From positions 62,001-126,000 of the forward strand of contig JACQAM010000022.1 in NCBI GenBank assembly GCA_016194975.1: a stretch of DNA of 64,000 nt. Reading direction: 5' to 3'. Below, piece after piece: positions 41,280 through 50,140 of the stretch. The translations under genes were made by a program, and so were the position numbers. Below the pieces are notes generated by a model that was not told the origin of the DNA, searched no databases, and saw nothing but the letters and a program-made list of their open reading frames with translations. The stretch's first letter is position 1, and each line of letters opens with the position of its first letter. This stretch comes from Bacteroidota bacterium (GTDB lineage: Bacteria > Bacteroidota > Bacteroidia > Palsa-965).

Positions 41280-42443
41280 ATGGAGCTATCCTATATTCTG
41301 AATCATTTGGGCGAAGACCGCGAAAATTATTACAACGCGGTAACTCCTCCATTGATGCTGAGCTCTAATTTTTCATTTCGGAATACTTCGGAGATGAGAG
41401 AAAAACTGAAAACAGAACTTTCTACTCCATTTTACACACGAGGATACAATCCTACTGTCGGCATCCTGAGAAAAAAACTATCCGCATTGGAAGGCGCCGA
41501 AGATGCCCTTGTTTTTGCAAGCGGAAGTGCTGCAATAGCTGCCGCTGTAATGTCGGTCGTAAAATCAGGCGATCATGTAGTGTGCGTAGCAAAACCCTAT
41601 TCGTGGACCGGAAATCTATTATCAAAATATTTAAACAACTTCGGGATCACTGTTTCCTTCGTGGAAGGACATGATCCCGGAAATTTCCGTAAAGAAATTA
41701 TTCCGGCTACAAAACTTATTTATCTCGAAAGTCCGAATTCACTGACCTTTCAGTTGCAGGATATTGAAGCAGTAAGCAACATTGCAAAAGAAAAAAATAT
41801 TACCACCATTCTCGACAACACTTACAATTCCCCGCTCAATCAGCAACCAATGAAAATGGGAATTGATATTGTAGTTCATTCAGCCACAAAATATCTCAAC
41901 GGCCATAGTGATGTTGTTGCCGGCGTTGTTGTGTCTGATAAAAAACGCATTGCGAAAATGATGGCGGAAGAATATATGACGCTCGGCGGAATAATAAGCG
42001 CACACGATGCGTGGATGATGATCCGCGGATTACGCACGCTCGAGCTCCGCGTGAATCGCTCGTCATCGTCGGCACAATTGATCGCGGAATGGATGGAGAA
42101 ACACCCGAAAATTGAAAAAATATATTATCCTTTTCTCAAAAGCAATCCTGATTTTTCATTGGCAAAAAAACAAATGAAGCAGGGCGGAGGATTAATGTCT
42201 GTTCTTTTAAAAACAAAGGAAGTTGCCGGCGTAGAAAGATTCTGCGATGAATTGAAATATTTTCTGCTCGCTACTTCCTGGGGCGGACACGAATCACTTT
42301 GCTTCCCGATGTGCGCACTTGGAAATGCTGAAAGTTTTAAAAATAAATCTTCATTGCCATGGAATCTTGTCCGACTTTACATCGGCCTGGAAGATCCGGA
42401 AGTACTCAGAAAAGATCTTGAGTCGGCCCTCGGCAAAGTCTGA
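41280..42443 (+). CDS. PLP-dependent trans-sulfuration enzyme (Cys/Met metabolism family)
   Basis: 387 residues. The PLP lysine is K204 in HSATKYLNGHSDVVAG. Phosphate and ring contacts TRGYNPTV, FASGSAAIAA, ILDNTYNSP and the tail region ATSWGGHESL are all there. The family includes cystathionine gamma-synthase, cystathionine lyases and methionine gamma-lyase; SLGGxxSL-like motif appears as WGGHESL, which does not decide between them. Cytoplasmic tetramer expected. A shared terminator stands after the gene. Confidence 0.9.
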   Translation: MELSYILNHLGEDRENYYNAVTPPLMLSSNFSFRNTSEMREKLKTELSTPFYTRGYNPTVGILRKKLSALEGAEDALVFASGSAAIAAAVMSVVKSGDHVVCVAKPYSWTGNLLSKYLNNFGITVSFVEGHDPGNFRKEIIPATKLIYLESPNSLTFQLQDIEAVSNIAKEKNITTILDNTYNSPLNQQPMKMGIDIVVHSATKYLNGHSDVVAGVVVSDKKRIAKMMAEEYMTLGGIISAHDAWMMIRGLRTLELRVNRSSSSAQLIAEWMEKHPKIEKIYYPFLKSNPDFSLAKKQMKQGGGLMSVLLKTKEVAGVERFCDELKYFLLATSWGGHESLCFPMCALGNAESFKNKSSLPWNLVRLYIGLEDPEVLRKDLESALGKV

Positions 42444-42489
42444 ACAAACTGAAAAAATAATTTCTTAATTACCATGTTGAATTCGTGAA

Positions 42490-42530
42490 TAAAAAATGCC
42501 CCTCATTTTACCAATGAAGGGCATTTTTTC
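42490..42530. terminator. Bidirectional terminator
   Basis: A-rich arm, GCCCxTCATT stem with one mismatch, loop TTACC, then T-run. It can serve the + strand PLP-enzyme gene and the - strand tRNA-Arg. Confidence 0.8.
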
Positions 42531-42607
42531 TGGTGACTCCGGAGGGATTCGAACCCCCAACCAACAGGACCGGAACCTGTCATTCTATCCAGTTGAACTA
42601 CGGAGCC
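42531..42607 (-). tRNA. tRNA-Arg (CCG), CCA encoded
   Basis: Acceptor GGCTCCG/CGGAGTC with one G-U pair, D arm GTTC...GAAT, anticodon stem ACAGG/CCTGT with loop TTCCGGT (anticodon CCG), T arm GGGGG-TTCGAAT-CCCTC. CCA occupies 42531-42533. Copies of its first 28 bases lie upstream. Confidence 0.93.
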
Positions 42608-42656
42608 AAATTTTTTTTACTTGCTTGTCAATCTAAAGTTTTTATCATTCTATCCA

Positions 42657-42674
42657 TCCCGATAGCCATCGGGA
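42657..42674. repeat. Palindrome in tRNA fragment, unit A
   Basis: TCCCGATAGCCATCGGGA, one mismatch from perfect symmetry. Confidence 0.7.
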
Positions 42675-42736
42675 GAACTACGGAGCCAAATTTTTTTTAC
42701 TTGCTTGTCAATCTAAAGTTTTTATCATTCTATCCA

Positions 42737-42754
42737 TCCCGATAGCTATCGGGA
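42737..42754. repeat. Palindrome in tRNA fragment, unit B
   Basis: TCCCGATAGCTATCGGGA, perfect 18-base palindrome. Confidence 0.7.
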
Positions 42755-42888
42755 GAACTACGGAGCCGGGTTTTTAAAACTGAAAAATCCGCAGTAAAGA
42801 TACAACCCCTGAAAGAATTTCTGCATCCACACAATAAACGCCACTTTTTGCAGTTATTATCACGCGGCAAATTCTTAATTTCGTTCTG

Positions 42889-45255
42889 ATGCACATCATC
42901 ACCAGTTTCTTCTTACAGAAGAAAAACCTCTGTTTCTTTTTTCTTCTTTTCAGTTGCATTCTTTACTCGCAGGATGTTCCCATCGGCGGCTGGAAAATGC
43001 ACTTGCCGTACATTTCCTGCAGGTATGTTACGGGATCTTCTTCATCTATCTGGACCGCTACGGACAATGGACTTTTCAAACTCAACAAATCAGATTATTC
43101 GGTAGAACGCATTACAAAAATTGACGGACTGAGTGATCTGAATGTCGGCGCCATAAATTATAACGCTGCGAATGATCTTCTCGTGGTTGGATATAAGAAT
43201 GGGAACATTGATCTCGTTCACGGAACAACCATCACGAATCTGAACGACATAAAACGTGCACAGATCATCGGCGATAAAGCGATACACAATATTTTTTTCG
43301 TGGGAACGCTCGCCTATCTTTCCACCGGTTTCGGAATTGTGGTGATCGATACACAACGCAACGAAGTAAAAGATACATACTACATCGGCCCTAATGGAAC
43401 TTACGTGGAAGTGTATGACATCACCACCGATGGCATTACTCTTTATGCAGCAACAGAACAGGGAATTTATTATGCACCCATCAACTCTCCTTTCCTTTCC
43501 AATTTTGCAACCTGGCAAACTTTCACCAATATTCCCAATGCAACTTCAGCCGGACATTTTCCTAACCTGGTTTTCTTTAATAATCATCTTATCGCAAATT
43601 ACGAACCCACTTATCCTGTTTATACACTCGACCGCGGAATAATTTTCACTTACGATATTGCTGCGAACAATTGGGATACTCTTTACGATTCAATAAATGT
43701 CCGCGATCTGTATGTGAGCGCTGATAATAAAGTTTATGCGGCTTCGAATTATTTCACGTTTGCTTTTGACGCCTCACTCACCAGCTTCAGCGAACTTTTT
43801 TATTCCATTGATAATTTCGGGCCACTGTTCCCGAGAAATATTTTTGTCGAGCAAAATGGCGATACGTGGGAAGCGGATGAAGAATATGGTTTGGTGAAAA
43901 TGATCACTCCCACACTCGGACAATCATATTATCCGAATGGGCCGGTAAGCATTAGCGCGTATGCAATGACAGAAGAAAATGGAGAATTACTTACCGTGAC
44001 CGGCGGGCACGATGATGCATGGAATAATGTTTACAACAATGAAGGAGTCTCTCTTTACAATAATAGTTTGTGGACAGACTACACCAAAAAACAGGTTTCC
44101 GCTTTCGATACAATTTCCGATCTGCTCGCTTGCGCAATTGATCCGAACGATCCGAATCATTACTGGCTCGGATCATGGGGAAGAGGATTGGTGGAGATGA
44201 ATGGATCCTCCGTTGCGCATGTGTGGGATAATTCCAATTCTACACTTCGTTCAAAATCGCAGTACCAGTGGGTGGGAATAGGAGGGTTGCAATATGATGA
44301 CAATAATAATTTGTGGGTGGTGAATTCGTATGCACTCACCATGCTCAACGTTTACAAACCAGATGGAACCTGGCAGGCATTTGATTTCTCCGGCTACATT
44401 CCCGACGGCGAAACCGGAAGCCAGATGATGATCACTTCAAAAGGACAAAAATGGATCATTCTTCCGCGCGGCGAAGGCATGCTTGTTTTTGATGATAACG
44501 GAACGCTCACCAATACCAGCGACGACAGAAAAATAAGATTGGGTTTCACTGCAGGATCAGGCGGACTTCCCGGATCTGAACTTTATTCAATGGCAGAAGA
44601 TGATGATGGTGAAATATGGGTGGGAACCGATCAGGGTGTTGCTGTTTATTATTGCGCAGAAAATATTTTTACTCCCGGCGCGTGCGATGCACAACAGATC
44701 CTGATCACACAGGATGGAAATGTGCAGATCTTGCTTGAAACACAAGTGGTGACAAGCATCGTGGTTGATGGCGCAAACAGAAAATGGATTGGCACAGAAG
44801 GCGGCGGAGTTTTTCTCATGTCGTCTGACGGGCAAAAAGAACTCGAACATTTCACAGCAGACAACAGCCCGCTTCTTTCCGACGACATCACCTCGATGGC
44901 CATTGATAAAAAAACCGGCGAACTTTTCATTGGCACTTCCAAAGGAATTGTTTCTTATCGCGGCGAAGCAACGGAAGGCGGAGAAACAAACAGCGATGTG
45001 TATGCATTCCCGAACCCGGTGTCGCCGGATTACCACGGAACAATTGCAATTACAGGACTCGTGAAAAATGCTGATATAAAAATTACCGATGTAAGCGGAC
45101 AACTTATTTATAAAACAACAGCGCTCGGCGGACAGGCAATCTGGGATGGAAATAATTTTAAAGGAGACCGTGCTGCAAGCGGAGTTTATCTCGTTTACAT
45201 TTCGAATGCAGATGGATCACAGAAAGCGGTGACTAAAATTCTGCTTATTAACTAA
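42889..45255 (+). CDS. porZ: Type IX secretion system protein PorZ
   Basis: 788 residues with signal peptide ending ILYSQ. The start of the mature protein, VPIGGWKMHLPYISCRYV, then VERITKIDGLSDLNVGAINY, LNDIKRAQIIGDKAIHNIFF and YLSTGFGIVVIDTQRNEVKD match the PorZ N-terminal propeller; further Reg_prop-like blades follow (GEIWVGTDQGVAVYY), and the tail (YAFPNPVSPDYHG ... SGVYLVYISNADG) is a sorting-type domain. PorZ is part of the T9SS attachment complex at the cell surface, helping to deliver anionic LPS to cargo in Porphyromonas. It precedes the GxxExxY gene and recO. Confidence 0.9.
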   Translation: MHIITSFFLQKKNLCFFFLLFSCILYSQDVPIGGWKMHLPYISCRYVTGSSSSIWTATDNGLFKLNKSDYSVERITKIDGLSDLNVGAINYNAANDLLVVGYKNGNIDLVHGTTITNLNDIKRAQIIGDKAIHNIFFVGTLAYLSTGFGIVVIDTQRNEVKDTYYIGPNGTYVEVYDITTDGITLYAATEQGIYYAPINSPFLSNFATWQTFTNIPNATSAGHFPNLVFFNNHLIANYEPTYPVYTLDRGIIFTYDIAANNWDTLYDSINVRDLYVSADNKVYAASNYFTFAFDASLTSFSELFYSIDNFGPLFPRNIFVEQNGDTWEADEEYGLVKMITPTLGQSYYPNGPVSISAYAMTEENGELLTVTGGHDDAWNNVYNNEGVSLYNNSLWTDYTKKQVSAFDTISDLLACAIDPNDPNHYWLGSWGRGLVEMNGSSVAHVWDNSNSTLRSKSQYQWVGIGGLQYDDNNNLWVVNSYALTMLNVYKPDGTWQAFDFSGYIPDGETGSQMMITSKGQKWIILPRGEGMLVFDDNGTLTNTSDDRKIRLGFTAGSGGLPGSELYSMAEDDDGEIWVGTDQGVAVYYCAENIFTPGACDAQQILITQDGNVQILLETQVVTSIVVDGANRKWIGTEGGGVFLMSSDGQKELEHFTADNSPLLSDDITSMAIDKKTGELFIGTSKGIVSYRGEATEGGETNSDVYAFPNPVSPDYHGTIAITGLVKNADIKITDVSGQLIYKTTALGGQAIWDGNNFKGDRAASGVYLVYISNADGSQKAVTKILLIN

Positions 45256-45292
45256 GCGGGAAGATTACAGATCTGCGGGAATACAGATTACA
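45256..45292. repeat. Left inverted repeat of the GxxExxY cassette
   Basis: GCGGGAAGATTAC (45256-45268) and GGAATACAGATTACA (45278-45292) recur as exact reverse complements at 45872-45884 and 45847-45861. It begins at the base after the porZ stop. Confidence 0.85.
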
Positions 45293-45348
45293 GATCGGAA
45301 GGATCTAAGATATTTTCAGATTATTTATTCAGGCGAAAACAATTCATA

Positions 45349-45356
45349 TACATTTG
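45349..45356 (+). promoter_or_regulatory. -7 box TACATTTG before the GxxExxY gene
   Basis: Perfect TAnnTTTG, 16 bases before the ATG, so the cassette carries its own promoter. Confidence 0.5.
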
Positions 45357-45372
45357 CACAAAATAATATTAT

Positions 45373-45819
45373 ATGAAAGCCACTTACAAAAGTAATTTTA
45401 TTCATGCAGATTTAAGTTACAAAATCATTGGATGTGCAATGTCGGTTTACAATTCTCTCGGGCCCGGGCATCTTGAAAAAGTTTATCAGAAAGCTTTGGG
45501 AATTGAACTACGAAAAGCAGGATTGAATGTAAACGAAGAAGTAATGTGTGATGTCTATTACGATGGAATAAAAGTCGGACAGTCGCGCGCTGATTTTCTC
45601 GTTGAGGAAAAAATTCTGATTGAGATAAAAAGAGGGAGTTCCATGATTCCTGCAGATTTTAATCAACTGAAGAAATACCTGGCTGCAAAAAATCTTGAAC
45701 TCGGACTTTTATTCAGATTCGCTCCCGAACAATTAATCTATAAGCGAGTTGTTAATCTTTCCGGGTATTCAAAAGTTGAAGAACCAAATAAAAACTATCA
45801 ATTGCGCAACACTGCTTGA
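45373..45819 (+). CDS. GxxExxY protein
   Basis: 148 residues; the family motif is GPGHLEKVYQ, with the further conserved stretches ADFLVEEKILIEIKRG and FNQLKKYLAAKNLELGLLFRF. The fold (strand, ADF, IEIK) resembles PD-(D/E)XK nucleases, but no activity has been assigned that I know. The gene lies between porZ and recO, within two-part inverted repeats, and has its own promoter. This fits a mobile or captured gene. Confidence 0.9.
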   Translation: MKATYKSNFIHADLSYKIIGCAMSVYNSLGPGHLEKVYQKALGIELRKAGLNVNEEVMCDVYYDGIKVGQSRADFLVEEKILIEIKRGSSMIPADFNQLKKYLAAKNLELGLLFRFAPEQLIYKRVVNLSGYSKVEEPNKNYQLRNTA

Positions 45820-45846
45820 CGATAAAATCGCGCATCTGGTTTTATT

Positions 45847-45884
45847 TGTAATCTGTATTCCGTAAAAATTCGTAATCTTCCCGC
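45847..45884. repeat. Right inverted repeat of the GxxExxY cassette
   Basis: Counterpart of 45256-45292; ends one base before the GTG start of recO. Confidence 0.85.
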
Positions 45885-45885
45885 T

Positions 45886-46611
45886 GTGCTTACGACCACC
45901 AAAGGAATTATTTTCCATACCGTCCCTTATTCCGACAGCCGCGTCATTGCAAAAATTTATACGGAGAATTCCGGAGTGCAGTCGTTCATCATTTCTGTTT
46001 CGAGAAGTAAAAAAGCCAAAATAAAAAACAGTTTTCTTCAACCACTCACGCTCGTTGAAGTTGTTTCCGATCAGCGCGAAAGAAAAGAACTGCATCACGC
46101 GCGTGAGATTTCCTGCTTTTCTCCTTATCAGCACCTGCAGGACGATGTTGTAAAAACCAGCATTGCTCTTTTCATTGCAGAAGTGCTTTACAAATCAGTA
46201 AAAGAAGAAGAAGCAAATCCCCAATTATTTTCTTTTCTCGTGCACTCGCTGCAGATCCTCGACCTGAAACACGAAGGCGTTGCAAATTTTCATTTGTGTT
46301 TTCTCGTCCAGCTTTCAAAATTCCTGGGATTTTATCCGCAACCGAATTCTGCCGGTGAAAAAAGTGTGTTCGATCTGCGCGATGGGATTTTTCGTCCGCA
46401 TATTCCGCCGCATCCGCTTTTTCTCGAAGTGAATGAATCGCGCTTGCTGGAAAATATTATGTCGCTCTCATTCGAAAATATGCAAACACTTTTACTGAGC
46501 GGCGAGATCCGCGGAATGATGGTGAAACATTTACTGCGGTATTATGAATTGCATTTACATTCCATGAATGAAGTAAAATCGCATCATATTTTGGAAACGG
46601 TTCTCAACTGA
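45886..46611 (+). CDS. recO: DNA repair protein RecO
   Basis: 241 residues from GTG. The OB-fold start TTTKGIIFHTVPYSDSRVIAKIYTENSG and the strand FIISVSRSKKAK are typical, as is the helical part (LFIAEVLYKSV, LKHEGVANFHLCFLVQLSKFLGF). No zinc-finger cysteines are seen, as in many Bacteroidota RecO proteins. RecO loads RecA on SSB-coated DNA together with RecR. The right repeat of the GxxExxY cassette ends directly before the start, so its expression signals may lie within the cassette. Confidence 0.93.
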   Translation: MLTTTKGIIFHTVPYSDSRVIAKIYTENSGVQSFIISVSRSKKAKIKNSFLQPLTLVEVVSDQRERKELHHAREISCFSPYQHLQDDVVKTSIALFIAEVLYKSVKEEEANPQLFSFLVHSLQILDLKHEGVANFHLCFLVQLSKFLGFYPQPNSAGEKSVFDLRDGIFRPHIPPHPLFLEVNESRLLENIMSLSFENMQTLLLSGEIRGMMVKHLLRYYELHLHSMNEVKSHHILETVLN

Positions 46612-46623
46612 AGTATTCCGGCG

Positions 46624-46719
46624 GGAGGATTACGGATAGTACAGATTCTGTGTCGGTCATCGCGATCCCGAATTTATTCGGGAGAAGCGATCCTGCGCGG
46701 GGCTTTTTCGTAATCCCCC
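46624..46719. repeat. Small non-coding element with imperfect ends and central palindrome
   Basis: GGAGGATTACG (46624-46634) and CGTAATCCCCC (46709-46719) pair at 10 of 11 positions. The palindrome TCCCGAATTTATTCGGGA stands at 46666-46683. It fills the gap between recO and the converging BNR gene and may also stop transcription. Confidence 0.6.
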
Positions 46720-46728
46720 TATCTGTTC

Positions 46729-49700
46729 TTATTTTACTTTCACCGCATCAGCCGTTTTCTTCTTCGCCATTTCATTGAACTGCGGAATTTTTTCTTTCTC
46801 AATTTTCTTCAGCGCATTCAATTGAACATCGATCAGCGCACTGATATCATCAAAGGCAACATACGATTGTTTCGTTGGCGCCGCATCCACGGAAGAAACC
46901 GCACTTCCTATCCCTGCCAATTGATCGTTGAGGCGGATCGGGTAATTCAGCAGATCCTGTCCGGCCACTGCTTTCGATTGCACGAGCGCATCTTCAATTT
47001 TCTGCAGCGAATCAAGAATAGGTTTTGAAATTTTTCTCATCTGCGAAGCGAACGCCGTGTCTTCGATACTTCCGCTGTAAGAATTAATCTGCGCGCGAAT
47101 GGAACGCAGGTCATTGATCGCCTGGTGTGTTTCCGATAATTTTTTATTGATCTTCAACAGTAAAGCAAGTTGTTCATCGAGATCTTTTTGTGTCACTTTG
47201 AAACGCGGATCTTCTTTGATCACGAAATTCTGTTGCGCAACGAGTGAATCGCCAATGAAAAATTTCACCGAAAAATTTCCCGGAGAAGCAACAGGGCCGA
47301 TCGTTGATCCCGCCCACATCGGGCCCGGCTTGTCGAGTTTTGTAGCATCGGGATAACGCATGTCCCAGGTGAAATGATTCATTCCCGAATCGGCAGGCAA
47401 TCCCTGGTGACGCGGAATTTTTTTGTCTTCATAAAAATCTTTTGAAATTTTTATCGGCTCACCATCCTCGTTTTTTAAATTGCTGAAAGATTTTACTGTA
47501 TCGCCATTCGCAGTGAAGAAGATCATTTTCATTTCTTTTTTCGGTTTGTTCTTCAGAAAATAAGTTATCGAAACTCCCGAAGGGGCATTTTGTCCTTCCT
47601 GCATTCCATCATAATAATAACTTCCGCCTTCGGTACGCATCGCATCATCGGGCTTGAAAAGATAAACTGCTGTTTTTGTCAATAGAAATTGTGCATCGTA
47701 AAATGGAGTGAGATCATCCAGGATCCAGAACCCTCTTCCGTGTGTGGCAATAACAAGATCATGTTCGCGCGACTGGATCCGGATATCGTGCACAGGAGTA
47801 TTCGGTAAATTCAATTGCAGCGATTCCCATTTTTCTCCATCGTTGAATGAAACATAAACACCGGTTTCCGTTCCGGCATACAACAATCCTTTGCGCATCG
47901 GATCTTCGCGCACCACTCGTGTGTAATCATTCGCGCGGATTCCATTCGTGATGAGCTTCCATGTTTTTCCGTAGTCAGTTGATTTCAGCAGGTATGGTTT
48001 TGTGTCATCACTTTTGTAAGCAGTAGCCGATACGTAAACAGTTCCCGCATCAAAATGCGAAGGTTCAATTATGGTGATGAGTGAAAATTTCGGAAGGAGA
48101 GAAGCCGGCGTAACGTTCGTCCAGTTTTTTCCATCGTCTTTCGAAACATAAATATATCCATCGTCACTTCCCGTCCACAGTACACCTTTCTGCGCGTCAC
48201 TTTCTGCGAATGCAAAAATGTCGGCATAAATTTCTGCACCGGTATTGTCTTTCGTGATCGGGCCGCCACTGGGTTTCATGGTCGTTGAATCGTGACGCGT
48301 GAGATCGGGAGAAATAATTTCCCAGGAATTTCCTCCGTCAAAACTTCGGTGAACATATTGCGAGCAAACAAAAAGTTCGTGCGGATCGTGCGGAGAAAAT
48401 GCAATGGGATACGTCCACTGGAAACGATATTTTTTTTGCGCCGATCCGCTTCCGATAGCAGCAACAGGATAAACAGAAATATCGCGGTACTGATGTGTTT
48501 CGTCATTGTAGCTACTTAAGTTTCCATCGTACTCTCCTCCGTAAGTGATGTGCGAATCTGAAGGATCAGGAACAATGTATCCCGATTCTCCTCCTGCAAC
48601 ATTGTGCCAGTCTTCTCTTCCAATGGAATAACCATCTGTTTTTGCAGCAATGCGAATGGAAGAATTATCCTGCTGATCGCCGTAAACGTGATAAGGATAA
48701 TCGTTGTCGAGATTCACGTGATAGAATTGCCCGGTAGGAAGATCGGCTTCTGTCCAGTTGCGCGCCCCGTCAATTGAAATTTCCGGGCCACCATCGTCGC
48801 CGATGATCATGCGCATCGCATCATCAGGATCAATCCACAGATCGTGATTATCGCCGTGGTGATTATTGATGAGTTGTGGAAAAGTTTTTCCTCCGTCAAT
48901 GGATTTCCACGATTGCACATTGAGTACATAAACCACATTTGCATTTTTCGGATCGCAGAAGATCTGAGAAAAATACCAGGGACGTTGTTTGAGATTATTG
49001 TCCGTCGACATCTGCATCCAGTGATTTCCACCATCCATACTTTTGTAAACGCCGCCGTTCGTTTTATTTTCTACCAATGCAAAAAGTAAATTTCCATTCG
49101 TGGGAGAAATGCTCACAATGATTTTTCCGTCGAGGCCGGTTGGCAATCCCGCATTCTCAGAAATTTTTTTCCAGGTATCGCCGCCATCCATGCTCTTGTA
49201 AAGTCCGTCTCCTTTTCCACCGCTCTCGAGTGAATAAGGCGTTCTTCTCGATTGCCACATGCTTGCGTAAAGGATCAGCGGATTCGTAGGATCCATTTTA
49301 ATATCTACACAACCGGTGGAATCATTCACGAATAAAATATTCTCCCACGTTTTTCCGCCGTCTTTACTTCTGTAAACGCCGCGTTCTTTATTCACACCGA
49401 AAATTTTTCCCTGGCAAGCCGCGTAAACCAAATTTTCATTCTGCGGATGAACAACGATGGTCCCGATCGCATAACTTTTTTCAAGGCCGGTATGTTTCCA
49501 CGATTTTCCCGCGTCTGAACTTTTGTAAACACCATCGCCGAAAGAAATATTACTGCGCATTTCCACTTCGCCCATTCCCACATAAAGAATATTCTGATTC
49601 GACTGAGCAACTGCAATTGCACCGACAGACGACGAATGAAATGTTGTATCGCTGATGCAATTCCAGCTTTGTCCGCCGTCAATTGTTTTCCACACGCCAC

Positions 49701-49893
49701 CGCCTACCGCGCCTGCGTAATACGTGTTGCGGTCGCCGCGCAGGCCCGCTACCGCGAGCGTACGCCCCGCGCGGAAAGGCCCGATGCTTCTCCACTTCAT
49801 TCCATTGGGGGAATTAGTGAGAAGAGGATCTGAAGTTTGTGCGAAGAAAATAGAAGAGAAAAGAATGGAAGAGGAGAGGAGGAGATTTTTCAT
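46729..49893 (-). CDS. Secreted BNR/VPS10-type propeller protein
   Basis: 1054 residues from MKNLLLSSSILFSSIFFAQ (signal peptide); an upstream start at 49932 overlaps the -7 box. Residues about 30-720 carry BNR motifs (KTIDGGQSW, KSSDAGKSW, KSMDGGDTW, KSIDGGKTF, RSFDGGNSW, KSTDYGKTW). A C-terminal beta domain and helical segment (residues about 760-1050, LLLKINKKLSETHQAIND) follow. No T9SS tail is present. The set-up matches 'glycosyl hydrolase, BNR-like' proteins of Bacteroidota, for which sialidase activity is not established. Likely periplasmic or outer-membrane bound. Confidence 0.85.
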   Translation of the reverse strand: MKNLLLSSSILFSSIFFAQTSDPLLTNSPNGMKWRSIGPFRAGRTLAVAGLRGDRNTYYAGAVGGGVWKTIDGGQSWNCISDTTFHSSSVGAIAVAQSNQNILYVGMGEVEMRSNISFGDGVYKSSDAGKSWKHTGLEKSYAIGTIVVHPQNENLVYAACQGKIFGVNKERGVYRSKDGGKTWENILFVNDSTGCVDIKMDPTNPLILYASMWQSRRTPYSLESGGKGDGLYKSMDGGDTWKKISENAGLPTGLDGKIIVSISPTNGNLLFALVENKTNGGVYKSMDGGNHWMQMSTDNNLKQRPWYFSQIFCDPKNANVVYVLNVQSWKSIDGGKTFPQLINNHHGDNHDLWIDPDDAMRMIIGDDGGPEISIDGARNWTEADLPTGQFYHVNLDNDYPYHVYGDQQDNSSIRIAAKTDGYSIGREDWHNVAGGESGYIVPDPSDSHITYGGEYDGNLSSYNDETHQYRDISVYPVAAIGSGSAQKKYRFQWTYPIAFSPHDPHELFVCSQYVHRSFDGGNSWEIISPDLTRHDSTTMKPSGGPITKDNTGAEIYADIFAFAESDAQKGVLWTGSDDGYIYVSKDDGKNWTNVTPASLLPKFSLITIIEPSHFDAGTVYVSATAYKSDDTKPYLLKSTDYGKTWKLITNGIRANDYTRVVREDPMRKGLLYAGTETGVYVSFNDGEKWESLQLNLPNTPVHDIRIQSREHDLVIATHGRGFWILDDLTPFYDAQFLLTKTAVYLFKPDDAMRTEGGSYYYDGMQEGQNAPSGVSITYFLKNKPKKEMKMIFFTANGDTVKSFSNLKNEDGEPIKISKDFYEDKKIPRHQGLPADSGMNHFTWDMRYPDATKLDKPGPMWAGSTIGPVASPGNFSVKFFIGDSLVAQQNFVIKEDPRFKVTQKDLDEQLALLLKINKKLSETHQAINDLRSIRAQINSYSGSIEDTAFASQMRKISKPILDSLQKIEDALVQSKAVAGQDLLNYPIRLNDQLAGIGSAVSSVDAAPTKQSYVAFDDISALIDVQLNALKKIEKEKIPQFNEMAKKKTADAVKVK

Positions 49894-49929
49894 TGGAGAA
49901 TTTATTTTTTTGGTGTTTGTGGAATAAGC

Positions 49930-49937
49930 CAAAGGTA
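49930..49937 (-). promoter_or_regulatory. -7 box TACCTTTG for the BNR gene
   Basis: Perfect box on the minus strand, 36 bases before the ATG at 49893. Confidence 0.5.
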
Positions 49938-50106
49938 TTTTTTTCTAATGAGTTTTTTGAAATCGGTCAATGGTAAATCTTCACTCGCTGTTTCGTCTTC
50001 CCCGCCACTTAACTCATAAGAATAGTGGATAATCAAATTTATCTCGCTGAGCGAAATGCCAATGAAGTGAATGTTTCCTTCAAAACTTTCGTGCCCTTTG
50101 GTATTT

Positions 50107-50140
50107 CGTAACTTTTAGTATCCTTTTCGTATTTCGTACT
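50107..50140. repeat. 34-base direct repeat, copy 1
   Basis: Matches 54801-54834 except for three adjacent bases (TCC here, GGA there). It overlaps the last bases of the phosphatase gene. Confidence 0.75.

Larger units (their letters stand above)
42608..42767 (-). repeat. Two tandem 80-base units, each with a 5' tRNA-Arg fragment
   Basis: Units 42608-42687 and 42688-42767 differ at one base (42667 C, 42747 T). On the minus strand each unit starts with GGCTCCGTAGTTC and TGGATAGAATGA, that is the first part of tRNA-Arg up to the D arm, but three D-loop bases are replaced by an 18-base palindrome. A 37-base A/T-rich linker joins each to the next copy. Confidence 0.88.

Noticed and set aside
42533-42745. 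70-residue open frame across tRNA-Arg and its repeats
   Set aside because: It only reads through the tRNA and the 80-base tandem units.
42608-42767. Tandem units as a CRISPR array
   Set aside because: Only two contiguous units without unique spacers, and the content is a tRNA fragment; no cas genes.
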